Assembly (NCBI RefSeq): GCF_025642155.1 | Contig: NZ_CP106798.1 | Location: 1,736,001-1,800,000 of the forward strand | Length of the DNA: 64,000 nt | Reading direction: 5' to 3' | From: Streptomyces sp. HUAS 15-9 | Lineage (GTDB): Bacteria; Actinomycetota; Actinomycetes; Streptomycetales; Streptomycetaceae | In this document: positions 42,242-51,124 of the stretch, piece after piece | How positions within the stretch are numbered: the first letter of the stretch is position 1 | Layout: each line of letters begins with the position of its first letter | Notes under the pieces: model-generated | What the model saw: only the letters and a program-made list of their open reading frames with translations | Databases searched by the model: none | What the model was told of the DNA's origin: nothing | Translations under genes and position numbers: made by a program

Positions 42242-42289
42242 CCCACATCCTCATCTCGTGCAGCGGACCGGATGTCCCCGGTCCTCTCG

Positions 42290-42580
42290 TCAGCGCTGGG
42301 TCGTGTCCGTCGGCTCGTTGACCGGGCGGGAGCTGGTCACGTCGCCGGGCGCGGCCTGGATCGTACGCTGAGCGGGAGCGGGCTCCTCGGTGGACTGGGC
42401 TGACTCGGCGGTTCCGGGCTGCTTGCCGTCCTCCTTCATCGCCTTCGCCTCGCTCTTGAGGATGCGGGCGGACTTGCCGAGCGAGCGCGCCATGTCCGGC
42501 AGCTTCTTGGAACCGAACACGAGGAGGATGACCACCACGAGGATCAGCAGGTGCCACGGCTCAAGTCCGTTGCGGAACAT
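42290..42580 (-). CDS. tatA: Sec-independent protein translocase TatA
   Basis: 96 residues. A single N-terminal membrane helix ([20 protein letters not shown]) leads into the conserved FG hinge and amphipathic helix [19 protein letters not shown], followed by a Pro/Thr-rich tail. It forms the pore-side oligomer for folded proteins. AGAAGGTGAAG precedes the ATG. TACGAT in the 261-base upstream gap is a possible -10 box. Confidence 0.95.
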   Translation of the reverse strand: MFRNGLEPWHLLILVVVILLVFGSKKLPDMARSLGKSARILKSEAKAMKEDGKQPGTAESAQSTEEPAPAQRTIQAAPGDVTSSRPVNEPTDTTQR

Positions 42581-42819
42581 AAATCTTCACCTTCTCACCG
42601 AGGCGGGGCGGGGCGACGGGCCTGTCCGACCAGCCGGACGCTTGTCCGAACATCGTTCTGGCAGCGATCGTAACGCCTGGGGATGAACGTGAAACCATCC
42701 CCGTGCGTATTCCTGCCCTGCGGACCGTGCCTCGTCGCCGGGCCGCGACCAGCAGCGTACCTGTCGGGATGGACAGCATGACAGGGCGAAGTGGCGCAAA
42801 ACGCTTGCGGCTCGCTACT

Positions 42820-42853
42820 CACAGTGCGGCCACAGCGGCCGTCACAGTGAGTC
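42820..42853. terminator. Imperfect hairpin at the end of the small membrane protein gene
   Basis: ACTCAC...CGGCC pairs with GGCCG...GTGAGT around a short loop. It overlaps the stop codon at 42842. Confidence 0.45.
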
Positions 42854-43036
42854 GACGGTACGGGCCGTGCTCACGGCCGCCCGCTCCAGATCCTCGGCCG
42901 CCCTGTTGATACGGCGCGCCGAGTCCGCGACCTGCGCTCCCAGGCGCCGCGCCTCCAGGAAGACCCGGACGGCGAGCACGCCGAGGACGGCGAGACCCAC
43001 GAAACCCACAGCTGTCGCGAACATCGGCCAGAACAT
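42842..43036 (-). CDS. Small membrane protein, hypothetical
   Basis: 64 residues: one N-terminal hydrophobic helix (MFATAVGFVGLAVLGVLAVRVF) and a charged amphipathic helix (EARRLGAQVADSARRINRAA, EDLERAAVSTARTV) that recalls DUF948-type membrane coiled coils. Function unknown. It lies in the tat-paf cluster between the zinc-ribbon gene and tatA. TAGGCT (43044-43049) is 7 bases before the ATG and there is no ribosome site, so a leaderless transcript is plausible. Confidence 0.72.
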   Translation of the reverse strand: MFWPMFATAVGFVGLAVLGVLAVRVFLEARRLGAQVADSARRINRAAEDLERAAVSTARTVDSL

Positions 43037-43056
43037 GAGGGCGAGCCTAGCCCCCG

Positions 43057-43350
43057 TCACACCGTCGAGTGCAGCCGCAGCGTCCTGACCCCGCCCCCGG
43101 TCAGCAGTTCGACGATGCGTTCTCCCGCGGGCTTGCGGACAAAGACCCCGCAGTCCGGGCAGGTGAAGGAGTAGAAGGTCGTACGGCTGGTGGCGCCGAT
43201 GGCGAGGCGCAGGGCGCTCGCGGAGAGTTCGAACCGGCCCCGGCAGTCCGGGCAGCCCGCCCTGAACACCACGGGGACCACTCTCTTCATCCCCGCGAAA
43301 GCGGCCGCGACCGTCATTTCCCTGGCACCGGACACCGGAGACTCGCTCAA
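43057..43350 (-). CDS. Small zinc-ribbon-like protein, hypothetical
   Basis: 97 residues. Two CPDC knuckles (C33/C36 and C64/C67) separated by 27 residues should bind one zinc ion. Between them lies a basic-hydrophobic segment (SASALRLAIGATSRTTFYSF), and KPAGERIVELLTGGGVRTLR follows. Conserved next to pafBC in streptomycetes; no function known. The TTG start at 43350 is preceded by AGAGGAG at 8 bases; an ATG 11 codons later is the alternative. Confidence 0.75.
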   Translation of the reverse strand: MSESPVSGAREMTVAAAFAGMKRVVPVVFRAGCPDCRGRFELSASALRLAIGATSRTTFYSFTCPDCGVFVRKPAGERIVELLTGGGVRTLRLHSTV

Positions 43351-43474
43351 AGCTCTCGCTCCTCTTTCTCTGGTCGTTCGCCTCTGGGACGCCACAGCCG
43401 GCGTCGGCCACGCCTGGTCCCGCCCGCGGCCGGCCCCACGCCACGACCGGTCCCGGCCGCGGCGTCGCAGCCGG

Positions 43475-44479
43475 TCAGTCGGCCCCCTGCGCCGCCTCGA
43501 GCCCGTCGTAGGCGGCCAGTGCCTCGCGGGCCGCCTGCCGGGCGCTGTCGGCGAGCTCGGGCGGCGAGACGATCCTGCCGTCACGGCCCAGGCGCAGCGC
43601 CAGCCGTCTGAGCGACGCCGGGTCGGGGGTGCGCAGGGTGATGCGCAGTCCGCCGTCGGGAAGCTCATCGGCGCTGTCATGGGGGTAGTACTCGGCGACC
43701 CAGCGGCCGCCCGGGGCGACCTCGACGACGACCTCCGGGTCCTCGGCGGCCGGCTGGACCAGGGCCTGGGACAGATCGCGCAGCTCGATCTCCGGCGGTG
43801 CGGACGGCTCGTCGAGGATCCTGATCTCGGCGACCCGGTCGAGCCGGAAGGTGCGGCGCGCCTCGGAGCGGCGGCACCAGGCCTCCACATAGGTGTGCCC
43901 GACGCTGACCAGGCGGATGGGGTCGATCTCGCGCTCGGTGACCTCGTCACGGGCGGGCGAGTAGTAGCGGATCCACAGCCGGCGGCGCTCGGAGATCGCC
44001 CGGTCGACGTCGGCGAAGACACCGCCCTCGGACTCGAAGGTCACCGACAGGCGAGCGCTGGCGCCCGCCGCCTCACCGGCCGACGCCTCGACCTTGGCCG
44101 TCGCCCGCAGCAGGGCCTGCCGGTCGCCCTCGCGCAGACCCGGCAGGGTCGCCACCGCCCGCGCGGCAACCAGCAGGGCGGTCGCCTCGTCGGCGGCGAG
44201 TCTGAGCGGCTCGGCGGCCTCCGCCCCGAGGGCGGCCGGGTTGTGCCACCAGATGCGCTCGCCGTCGGTGTCGATGTCCAGCAGATCGCCGCCGCGGAAG
44301 CTGGTGCCGCACATGGGCAGCACGTCGAGGTCCGAGACCAGCTCGTCCTCGGTGATGCCGAAGGCCCGCGCCACGTCCGCGACCCGGGCGCCGGGGCGCT
44401 CCCGCAGATAGGTCACCAGGGAGAGCATCCGCCGGGTCTGGTCGATGGCGTTCACGGCCCTGACCGGTTTGCCTGCCAC
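43475..44479 (-). CDS. pafC: WYL-domain transcriptional activator PafC
   Basis: 334 residues: winged HTH (LVTYLRERPGARVADVARAF, GITEDELVSDLDVLPMCGTS), WYL domain (ISERRRLWIRYYSPARDEVT, HTYVEAWCRRSEARRTFRLD) and a WCX extension. With PafB it forms the heterodimer that activates the LexA/RecA-independent DNA-damage regulon in mycobacteria, probably sensing single-stranded DNA. The GTG start lies 19 bases after pafB. Two candidate target promoters are in this window. Confidence 0.93.
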   Translation of the reverse strand: MAGKPVRAVNAIDQTRRMLSLVTYLRERPGARVADVARAFGITEDELVSDLDVLPMCGTSFRGGDLLDIDTDGERIWWHNPAALGAEAAEPLRLAADEATALLVAARAVATLPGLREGDRQALLRATAKVEASAGEAAGASARLSVTFESEGGVFADVDRAISERRRLWIRYYSPARDEVTEREIDPIRLVSVGHTYVEAWCRRSEARRTFRLDRVAEIRILDEPSAPPEIELRDLSQALVQPAAEDPEVVVEVAPGGRWVAEYYPHDSADELPDGGLRITLRTPDPASLRRLALRLGRDGRIVSPPELADSARQAAREALAAYDGLEAAQGAD

Positions 44480-44498
44480 TGTCTTGCTCCGCTCCCCC

Positions 44499-45452
44499 TC
44501 AGCCCTTGGCCACGGCACGCAGCCGGTCCACCACGTCCGCGCGCAGCTCGGCCGGCTCCAGCACCACCGCGTCCGGCCCGAACTCCACCAGCCAGGCGTC
44601 CAGGCCGTGCCCGTACGGAATCTCCAACTCGTCCCACCCGTCACCGAGTTCCCGCACCGACGTGGCTTTCGCCCGAAGGGGGTACCCCGAACCCGCGCGC
44701 AGCCGGATCAGCGCCGAGCGGTCGGCCGTCTCACCGGCCCAGCCGGCCACGGTCTCGCGCACCGTGACCACGTCCGGCACCGGCGCCGTGAAGCCCGTGC
44801 CCCGGGAGCGGACCTTGCCGGGGATCCGGGACAGCCTGAAGACCCGCTCGGCGCCCCGGTCACGGTCCCAGCCCGCCAGATACCAGTGGCCGCGCCAGCA
44901 CTCCAGGGCCCACGGCTCCACATGCCGGGTCTCGGGGTGGGCGGCGTTGGCCTTGCGGTAGTCGAAGACCACCGGACGGCGGTCGCGGCAGGCCAGCATC
45001 AACGGCTCGAAGGCGGCCTCGTGCACCGGGATGCGCGGCTCCAGGGCGCCATGGGCCTCGTACGGGTCGACGTCCTCGGGCAGCCCGGCCGCGCGCAGCT
45101 TCTGCAGGGCGCCGCTGGCCGCGCCCGCGAGCCGGGCCTGCTGCCACACCTTGGCGGCCAGCCCCAGGGCGGCGGCCTCCTCCGCGTCCAGGGTGATGGG
45201 CGGCAGGCGGTTGCTGTCCCGGCGGGCCAGATAGCCGACCTCGCCGTCCAGGTTCTCGACGGTCTCGATGACCAGGCCCAGCTCGCGCAGGTCGTCCTTG
45301 TCCCGCTCGAACATGCGGTTGAAGGAGTCGTCACTCGCCGCTTCGAGATAGGCCTCGACGGACTCGCGCAGCTCACGCTTGCTGAGCGGCCGCCGCGTCC
45401 CCAGCAGACACAGCGCCAGGTTCATCAGCCGCTCGGCCTTGGCAATGGCCAT
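44499..45452 (-). CDS. pafB: WYL-domain transcriptional activator PafB
   Basis: 317 residues with the same order as PafC: HTH (ERLMNLALCLLGTRRPLSKR, SDDSFNRMFERDKDDLREL), WYL (CRDRRPVVFDYRKANAAHPE, LECWRGHWYLAGWDRDRG) and WCX. Named after its operon with pafA; it is not itself a proteasome factor. The ATG at 45452 follows AAGGGAGG. A promoter TTGCCG-16-TACGGT (45491-45518) precedes it, behind a terminator that isolates it from the FKBP gene. Confidence 0.93.
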   Translation of the reverse strand: MAIAKAERLMNLALCLLGTRRPLSKRELRESVEAYLEAASDDSFNRMFERDKDDLRELGLVIETVENLDGEVGYLARRDSNRLPPITLDAEEAAALGLAAKVWQQARLAGAASGALQKLRAAGLPEDVDPYEAHGALEPRIPVHEAAFEPLMLACRDRRPVVFDYRKANAAHPETRHVEPWALECWRGHWYLAGWDRDRGAERVFRLSRIPGKVRSRGTGFTAPVPDVVTVRETVAGWAGETADRSALIRLRAGSGYPLRAKATSVRELGDGWDELEIPYGHGLDAWLVEFGPDAVVLEPAELRADVVDRLRAVAKG

Positions 45453-45490
45453 CGACGCGCTTCGCCTCCCTTTGGTGCTTACGATCGACG

Positions 45491-45518
45491 ACCGTACCGC
45501 TCCGCGGTGGCGCGGCAA
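45491..45518 (-). promoter_or_regulatory. pafB: Candidate pafBC promoter
   Basis: TTGCCG (45513-45518), 16-base spacer, TACGGT (45491-45496) on the minus strand. It does not resemble the PafBC target motif, so self-activation is not predicted. Confidence 0.5.
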
Positions 45519-45525
45519 AAGCCGA

Positions 45526-45553
45526 GGGCCCATGCCGAGACAGGCATGGGCCC
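45526..45553. terminator. Hairpin between FKBP gene and pafB
   Basis: 11-base perfect arms GGGCCCATGCC/GGCATGGGCCC (45526-45536, 45543-45553) with a GAGACA loop. Confidence 0.75.
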
Positions 45554-45581
45554 CAGATGATCGGCTCCGATCGGACGACGA

Positions 45582-45953
45582 TCAGACCCCGAGCAGGTCC
45601 ACGACGAAGATCAGCGTCTCACCGGGCTTGATCGCCGGCGTCGGGCTCTGGTTGCCGTAGGCGAGGTGGGCCGGGATGGTCAGCTGGCGACGGCCGCCGA
45701 CCTTCATGCCCTGCACGCCCTGGTCCCAGCCCTTGATGACGCGACCCCCGCCGAGCGGGAAGCGGAACGGGGTACCCCGGTTCCAGCTGGCGTCGAACTC
45801 CTCGCCGGTGCTGAAGGCGACACCCACGTAGTGGACGGTGACGGTCTGACCCGCCTGCGCCACCTCGCCGTCGCCCTCCCAGATGTCCTTGATCTCAAGG
45901 TCCGCCGGGGGCTCGCCGCCCGGGAAGTCGATCTCGGGCTTGTCGATGCTCAC
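45582..45953 (-). CDS. FKBP-type peptidyl-prolyl isomerase, single-domain
   Basis: 123 residues, a cytoplasmic FK506-binding-protein-type isomerase: VTVHYVGVAFSTGEEFDASW, PFRFPLGGGRVIKGWDQGVQ, GMKVGGRRQLTIPAHLAYG and TLIFVVDLLGV are the classic blocks. No signal peptide. GAGCTAGAGACGTG precedes the ATG. It follows the lipoprotein FKBP gene by 101 bases, so the two paralogs may be co-transcribed. Confidence 0.95.
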   Translation of the reverse strand: MSIDKPEIDFPGGEPPADLEIKDIWEGDGEVAQAGQTVTVHYVGVAFSTGEEFDASWNRGTPFRFPLGGGRVIKGWDQGVQGMKVGGRRQLTIPAHLAYGNQSPTPAIKPGETLIFVVDLLGV

Positions 45954-46054
45954 GTCTCTAGCTCCTGCTTGTGTACGACACGGAACGCGAACAGTCTTTC
46001 ATCCCCGCCGGGTCCTGCCCGCGACGGCAGGCCCCACCGGCCCCACTGCATCGC

Positions 46055-47056
46055 CTACATAGCCGCCAGGATGTCCACGGAGAACACCAGGGTGGCCCCC
46101 TTCCCGACGACACCGCCGCTCGGCGGGTTGTCGCCGTACGCCAGGTCCGGCGGAACGACGATCATCACCCGGCTGCCGACCTTCTTGCCGGTCACACCCT
46201 GCGCCAGCCCGTTGACGACCTGCTTCATCTGCTCCACCGCGAACTGGCTCAGCCGTCCCGAGTCGTACGTCTGCTGGAACACCTTGCCGCTGTCCCAGAC
46301 CACGCCCTTGAACTGGCACAGAACCGTCTGGTCCGCCTTGACCTCGGCGCCGTCGCCCTCCAGGACGTAGTTCGACACCAGCTTCTTCGGCGGGTCCGTC
46401 TTGGGGATGTCGATCGAAGGAGCCTTGCCGTCGGTGTTGGTGCCCACCTTCGGCAGGGCCGCGTCGCTCTGCGCGACCGGCTTGCCCTGGGACGAGCTCT
46501 TCGAGTTGAAGGAGTCCAGCACGTCGACGACGAAGACCAGCGTGTCCGTGCCCTTGATGCCCGCCTGCGAATTGCCCGACTTGCCGTAACCCCACGTCGG
46601 CGGCACCGCCATCTCGACCCGGCTGCCGACCTTCTTGCCCGTCAGCGCATACCGCCAGCCGTCGATCACACTGCCCTGCGCGAGCTGGATGAGGATCGGC
46701 CGGTTGCGGTCGTAGGAGTTGTCGAAGACCTTCCCCGTGGACCAGATCTGGCCGAGGTAGTTCGCCTGGATGAAGTCGTACTCCGCGATCGTCCTCCCGG
46801 AGCCCGCGATCACCGTCTTCACCGCGAGGTTCTCCGACGGCTCCCCCGTCCCCTTGGCGACCGTCGGCTTCTCGTTGAACTTCGTGCCCGCCGTGATGGC
46901 CGGCAGCGGCCCCTCCACGATCTTCGGCGGTGGCACGGAGGCCGTGGGCGACGGCGACGCACTCGCCTTGCTTGAATCGGACTTGTCGTCACCGCATCCG
47001 GCGAGCGTGACCAGTCCTGCGGGCAGGGCGGCAAGAAGAAGCGAGCGTCGGCGCAC
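46055..47056 (-). CDS. Lipoprotein with two FKBP isomerase domains
   Basis: 333 residues. A lipoprotein signal (RRRSLLLAALPAGLVTLAGC, lipid-modified Cys at residue 21) leads to a Ser/Pro linker and two FKBP domains: about 85-190 (FIQANYLGQIWSTGKVFDNS, GYGKSGNSQAGIKGTDTLVF) and about 230-333 (CQFKGVVWDSGKVFQQTYDS, AYGDNPPSGGVVGKGATLVF). It should fold exported proteins at the outer face of the membrane. The GTG start follows GAGGTC. It lies between pafA and the cytosolic FKBP gene. Confidence 0.92.
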   Translation of the reverse strand: MRRRSLLLAALPAGLVTLAGCGDDKSDSSKASASPSPTASVPPPKIVEGPLPAITAGTKFNEKPTVAKGTGEPSENLAVKTVIAGSGRTIAEYDFIQANYLGQIWSTGKVFDNSYDRNRPILIQLAQGSVIDGWRYALTGKKVGSRVEMAVPPTWGYGKSGNSQAGIKGTDTLVFVVDVLDSFNSKSSSQGKPVAQSDAALPKVGTNTDGKAPSIDIPKTDPPKKLVSNYVLEGDGAEVKADQTVLCQFKGVVWDSGKVFQQTYDSGRLSQFAVEQMKQVVNGLAQGVTGKKVGSRVMIVVPPDLAYGDNPPSGGVVGKGATLVFSVDILAAM

Positions 47057-47197
47057 GGTCGGGACCTCGTAATCGGTCGATCTTGTTGATGGCGTGCGCG
47101 CTACCTTACTGACGTTTGGGTGTCGATTCGGGTTCCGGCCCGCCCTTGTTCGGCCGGGGGTCCGGGGGTTGTCCCCCGGGATAGCACTGTCGGCGTG

Positions 47198-47233
47198 ACA
47201 CGGGCGCCGTACGGAAACGTACGGCGCCCGTGT
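47198..47233. terminator. pafA terminator with GAAA tetraloop
   Basis: A perfect 16-base stem (47198-47213 with 47218-47233) closed by the GNRA loop GAAA, 49 bases after the pafA stop. Confidence 0.8.
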
Positions 47234-47281
47234 GGCGTTCCGGCACTCTTGTGCGGAAACGCTCCGCTCACCCCACACCGA

Positions 47282-48643
47282 TCACATTCCGGCGATCAGC
47301 TTCTCCACCCGGTCGTCCACCGAACGGAACGGGTCCTTGCACAACACCGTGCGCTGTGCCTGGTCGTTCAGCTTCAGATGCACCCAGTCGACCGTGAAGT
47401 CCCGGCGCTGTTCCTGCGCGCGCCGGATGAAATCACCGCGCAGCCGGGCCCGAGTCGTCTGCGGAGGCACCGACTTACCCTCGAAGATCTTCAAATCATT
47501 GCAGATCCGGGCGGCTTGACCACGCTTCTCCAGTAGGTAGTACAGGCCACGACGACGGTGGATGTCGTGGTACGCGAGGTCTATCTGCGCGACCCGCGGA
47601 TGCGACATCGTCATATTGTGCTTGGCCCGGTACCGCTCGATGAGCTTGTACTTCATCACCCAGTCGATCTCGGTACCGATCCGGTCCAGATCCTCCGACT
47701 CGATGGCGTCCAGCGTGCGGCCCCACAGCTCCAGGACCTGCTCGACCGTGCCGGTACGGATCCCGCGGCGCTCGCAGAAGTCCACGGCCTTCTCGTAGTA
47801 CTCCCGCTGCACCTCGAGCGCCGAGGCCTCCCGGCCGCTGGCCAGGCGCACCTTGCGCCGACCCGTGATGTCATGGCTGACCTCGCGGATCGCCCGGATC
47901 GGGTTCTCCAGGGTCAGATCCCGCATCACCGTGCCCGCCTCGATCATGCGCAGCACCAGATCCGTCGCGCCGACCTTCAGCAGCATCGTCGTCTCGGACA
48001 TGTTCGAGTCGCCCACGATGACATGCAGCCGGCGGTAGCGCTCCGCGTCCGCGTGCGGCTCGTCCCGAGTGTTGATGATGGGCCGGGAACGCGTCGTCGC
48101 CGAGGAGACGCCCTCCCAGATGTGCTCCGCCCGCTGACTCACGCAGTACACCGCACCGCGCGGCGTCTGCAGCACCTTGCCCGCGCCGCACAGCAGCTGC
48201 CGGGTCACCAGGAACGGAATGAGGATGTCGGCGAGCCGGGAGAACTCCCCGTGCCGCGCCACCAGATAGTTCTCGTGACAACCGTAGGAGTTGCCCGCCG
48301 AGTCCGTGTTGTTCTTGAAAAGGTAGACGTCGCCCGCGATTCCCTCCTCGTGCAGGCGTCGTTCCGCGTCCACCAGAAGCCCTTCGAGAATGCGCTCTCC
48401 GGCTTTGTCGTGAGTGACCAGTTCGATCACATTGTCACATTCGGGTGTCGCGTATTCCGGATGTGACCCCACGTCGAGATAGAGCCGGGCGCCGTTCCGC
48501 AGAAAGACATTGCTGCTACGACCCCATGACACGACACGGCGGAAGAGGTACCGCGCCACCTCGTCAGGCGACAGGCGGCGCTGTCCCCTGAACGTGCACG
48601 TGACGCCGTACTCGTTCTCCAGCCCGAAAATGCGGCGGTCCAT
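47282..48643 (-). CDS. pafA: Pup--protein ligase
   Basis: 453 residues, a carboxylate-amine ligase of the glutamine-synthetase/gamma-GCS superfamily that attaches the C-terminal glutamate of Pup to lysines of target proteins. The ATP/Mg site begins [18 protein letters not shown], with [40 protein letters not shown] and [19 protein letters not shown] following. 9 bases downstream of the MFS gene; no ribosome site, but TAATGT lies 6 bases before the ATG, so an internal promoter giving leaderless mRNA is possible. Dop is its paralog further right. Confidence 0.97.
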   Translation of the reverse strand: MDRRIFGLENEYGVTCTFRGQRRLSPDEVARYLFRRVVSWGRSSNVFLRNGARLYLDVGSHPEYATPECDNVIELVTHDKAGERILEGLLVDAERRLHEEGIAGDVYLFKNNTDSAGNSYGCHENYLVARHGEFSRLADILIPFLVTRQLLCGAGKVLQTPRGAVYCVSQRAEHIWEGVSSATTRSRPIINTRDEPHADAERYRRLHVIVGDSNMSETTMLLKVGATDLVLRMIEAGTVMRDLTLENPIRAIREVSHDITGRRKVRLASGREASALEVQREYYEKAVDFCERRGIRTGTVEQVLELWGRTLDAIESEDLDRIGTEIDWVMKYKLIERYRAKHNMTMSHPRVAQIDLAYHDIHRRRGLYYLLEKRGQAARICNDLKIFEGKSVPPQTTRARLRGDFIRRAQEQRRDFTVDWVHLKLNDQAQRTVLCKDPFRSVDDRVEKLIAGM

Positions 48644-48652
48644 GACTGAACA

Positions 48653-49912
48653 TTACGCCCGATCCCCTGAGCTGAAACGGGGTTCGGCAGCACGATTTGG
48701 ATCATTTTCCGATGAAGCCGCAACCACCCCACCCCCAGCGGGAGCTGCGAGGACCCGCCCGGTGGCCAGCAGAACCAGCAACGACACGGCCCCCGCCGCA
48801 CCCGGCACCGCGAAGCCCCACAGCGCACCACCCGCCTGGACCACCGGGCCCGCCACCCCCGTTCCCACCGACGCGCCCACCGTGAACGTCGTCACAAGCC
48901 AGGAGAACGCCTCGGTGACCGTACCGCTCGGCGCATGCCGGTCGACGATCACGAACGCACACGCGATGGCCGGCGCCAGGAAGACACCGGCGACCACCGT
49001 CAGCAGCACCATCGCCACCGCACCCGGCATCAGCGTCAGCGGCAGGTAACACACCGCCAGAAGCCCCACCAGGACCCTGAGTCGCCGCTCCGGCGCACCG
49101 GACCACCGCCGCGCCCCGTACACGGTCCCGCCCAGCAGCGCGCCCAGCCCCAGCGCCGCCATCAGCCAGCCGTACACCGCGTCACCGCCGTGCTCGTCCG
49201 CGTACGGCACGGAGGCCACCGTGATGGAGCCCATCGCCATGCCCACGAACAGGAACGAGCCCAGCAGCGCCAGCAGTCCAGGAGACCTCAACGCGCCCAG
49301 CCAGTGCGCCTCGCGCGGCGCCGAACGCCACGCGCGCGAGGGCGCCGAGACCACCACGGACAGCGCCCCCAGCACACCGACGACACTCAGGACGAGCAGC
49401 GCGGCCCGCTCCGACCACAGCGACACGCACAGCGTCACGAGCAACGGCCCGACGGTGTACATCACTTCCTGGGCCACCGCGTCCATGGCGTACGCCGTGT
49501 GCACCTGCTCCTCCCGGCGCAGCACCGAGGGCCACAGGGCACGCAGCCCGCCCTCCAGAGGCGGAGTGAACAGACCCGCGGCCGCGACCGTGGCGTACGC
49601 CGCCGGCAGCGGATCGGTGCCGGCGAAGGCGAAGGCGGTCATCGAGAGGGCCGACAGGACCGCGGCGGGAAACTGCACACGCGGCTGCCCGTACAGGTCC
49701 ACCAGACGCCCCAGCACCGGCTGCCCCACGGCGTTGGCCACCCCGTACACGGCCGCCAGCGCCCCGGCGAGGCTGTAGGTGCCGCCCTGCGCACGGACGA
49801 ACAGCACCATCGCGATCGCCGCCGTGGCGTTCGGCAGCCGGCCCACCAGCGTGCCCACCAGCAGCCGGGCCGCGTGCCTCGCCCTGAGGATCTCCAGGTA
49901 TCCCGCGGCCAT
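48653..49912 (-). CDS. MFS transporter
   Basis: 419 residues with twelve predicted membrane helices; LLVGTLVGRLPNATAAIAMV at the start, GRLVDLYGQPRV as the loop 2-3 motif, and the duplicated second half near GGTVYGARRWSGAPERRLRV. Likely a drug- or metabolite-proton antiporter. Divergent from a LacI regulator across a 110-base gap with a palindromic site, so substrate-inducible control is expected. Immediately upstream of pafA, with which it may be co-transcribed. Specificity unknown. Confidence 0.88.
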   Translation of the reverse strand: MAAGYLEILRARHAARLLVGTLVGRLPNATAAIAMVLFVRAQGGTYSLAGALAAVYGVANAVGQPVLGRLVDLYGQPRVQFPAAVLSALSMTAFAFAGTDPLPAAYATVAAAGLFTPPLEGGLRALWPSVLRREEQVHTAYAMDAVAQEVMYTVGPLLVTLCVSLWSERAALLVLSVVGVLGALSVVVSAPSRAWRSAPREAHWLGALRSPGLLALLGSFLFVGMAMGSITVASVPYADEHGGDAVYGWLMAALGLGALLGGTVYGARRWSGAPERRLRVLVGLLAVCYLPLTLMPGAVAMVLLTVVAGVFLAPAIACAFVIVDRHAPSGTVTEAFSWLVTTFTVGASVGTGVAGPVVQAGGALWGFAVPGAAGAVSLLVLLATGRVLAAPAGGGVVAASSENDPNRAAEPRFSSGDRA

Positions 49913-49929
49913 GCCCCACCCTCACGTTT

Positions 49930-49956
49930 TACGTATAACTTCCACCGTCATACGTA
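49930..49956. promoter_or_regulatory. Operator-like inverted repeat between MFS and LacI genes
   Basis: TACGTAT-N13-ATACGTA, perfect arms, located 18 bases before the MFS start and overlapping TACCAT (49955-49960), a -10-like box for the LacI gene. Likely the LacI-family operator. Confidence 0.5.
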
Positions 49957-50022
49957 CCATGTGCGCTGTTCGGGCGTCCACACGACGAACACCACAGCAC
50001 CCTACGAAGGAGCACATCCACG

Positions 50023-51039
50023 GTGGCACCCAGCAGCACGCGCCCCACAAGCCGTGACGTGGCACAGGCCGCCGGGGTCTCCCAGGCCGCCGTCTCACTC
50101 GTACTCGGCGACAAATGGCGCGGCCGCGTCTCGGAAGCCACCGCCGAACGCGTACGCGAAGCCGCCCGCGAACTCGGCTACCGCCCCAACCTCGCCGCCC
50201 GCAACCTACGCCTGGGCCGCACCCGCACCGTCCTCCTCGTCGTCCCCGCCCTCACCACCGAATTCTTCGCCGGCGTCTACACCGGAGCGGCCAGGATCGC
50301 CGCCCAGCACGGCTTCGGCGTCGTCCTCTACCCCTCCCCCGAAGGCATCGGCCCCGCCCGCGACCCCTTCGCCTCCGCACAGGCCGCCCTCGACGGCGTC
50401 ATCGCCTCCTCGATGGCCGCCGACGCCCTCACCGCCATCCGCGGCGACCAACTCCCCCTCGTCATGCTCGACAGCGACCCCGAAGGCAGCCTCGGCGCCG
50501 CCACCGTCAACCTCGACATCACCGACGGCGTCCACCAGGTCGCCGACCACCTCCTGGGCCTCGGCCACCGCCGCTTCCTCCACCTCGCCGCCGACATCGC
50601 CTCCTGGACCTTCGAAGTACGCGCGCGTGCGCTGGCCGCACGCGTGGGCACCATCCCCGGCACACACGTCCGCACCATCCACGCCCCCATCTCCATCGAG
50701 GGCGCCCTCGCCGCCACAGAGGCAGCCCTGGCCCAGCCCGGCCCCCCGCCCACCGCCCTCGTCTGCGACGACGACAAACTGGCAGCCGGCGCCTACAAGG
50801 CACTGCGCCGCCGAGGCCTGCGCATCCCCGACGACATCTCCGTCACCGGCCTCGACGACCTCGCCCTCGCCACCGCCATCGACCCCGAACTCACCACCGT
50901 GCGCCTCGACGCGGAAGCCTTCGGCGAACGCGGCATGCAGGCCCTCCTGGCCGTCCTGGAGGGCCGCGAGCCCGACGGCGGCGACATCCCGGTGGAACTG
51001 GTCGTACGCGGCTCCACGGCACCGCCACGGGACGCCTGA
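50023..51039 (+). CDS. LacI-family transcriptional regulator
   Basis: 338 residues. N-terminal HTH (TSRDVAQAAGVSQAAVSLVL) with hinge helix region (ERVREAARELGYRPNLAARN), then a periplasmic-binding-like sugar domain (VLLVVPALTTEFFAGVYTGA, PPTALVCDDDKLAAGAYKAL, DISVTGLDDLALATAIDPEL). The GTG start follows AAGGAG. Divergent from the MFS exporter, which it probably represses. Convergent with prcA across a strong hairpin. Confidence 0.93.
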   Translation: MAPSSTRPTSRDVAQAAGVSQAAVSLVLGDKWRGRVSEATAERVREAARELGYRPNLAARNLRLGRTRTVLLVVPALTTEFFAGVYTGAARIAAQHGFGVVLYPSPEGIGPARDPFASAQAALDGVIASSMAADALTAIRGDQLPLVMLDSDPEGSLGAATVNLDITDGVHQVADHLLGLGHRRFLHLAADIASWTFEVRARALAARVGTIPGTHVRTIHAPISIEGALAATEAALAQPGPPPTALVCDDDKLAAGAYKALRRRGLRIPDDISVTGLDDLALATAIDPELTTVRLDAEAFGERGMQALLAVLEGREPDGGDIPVELVVRGSTAPPRDA

Positions 51040-51070
51040 CGCCCGCCGCTCGTCCCTGCCCCCTACGGCC

Positions 51071-51102
51071 GTGCCCCGGCCGATGCCAACCGGCCGGGGC
51101 AC
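51071..51102. terminator. Bidirectional terminator between LacI gene and prcA
   Basis: 12-base perfect arms GTGCCCCGGCCG/CGGCCGGGGCAC (51071-51082, 51091-51102) with an 8-base loop, between two convergent stop codons. Confidence 0.8.
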
Positions 51103-51124
51103 GCGGGGCGAGGTGAGACGCGGA

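Noticed and set aside
42839..43444. Longer minus-strand frame across the small membrane protein and zinc-ribbon genes
   Set aside because: Composition upstream of 43036 is not protein-like, and the zinc-ribbon gene in another frame has its own ribosome site there.
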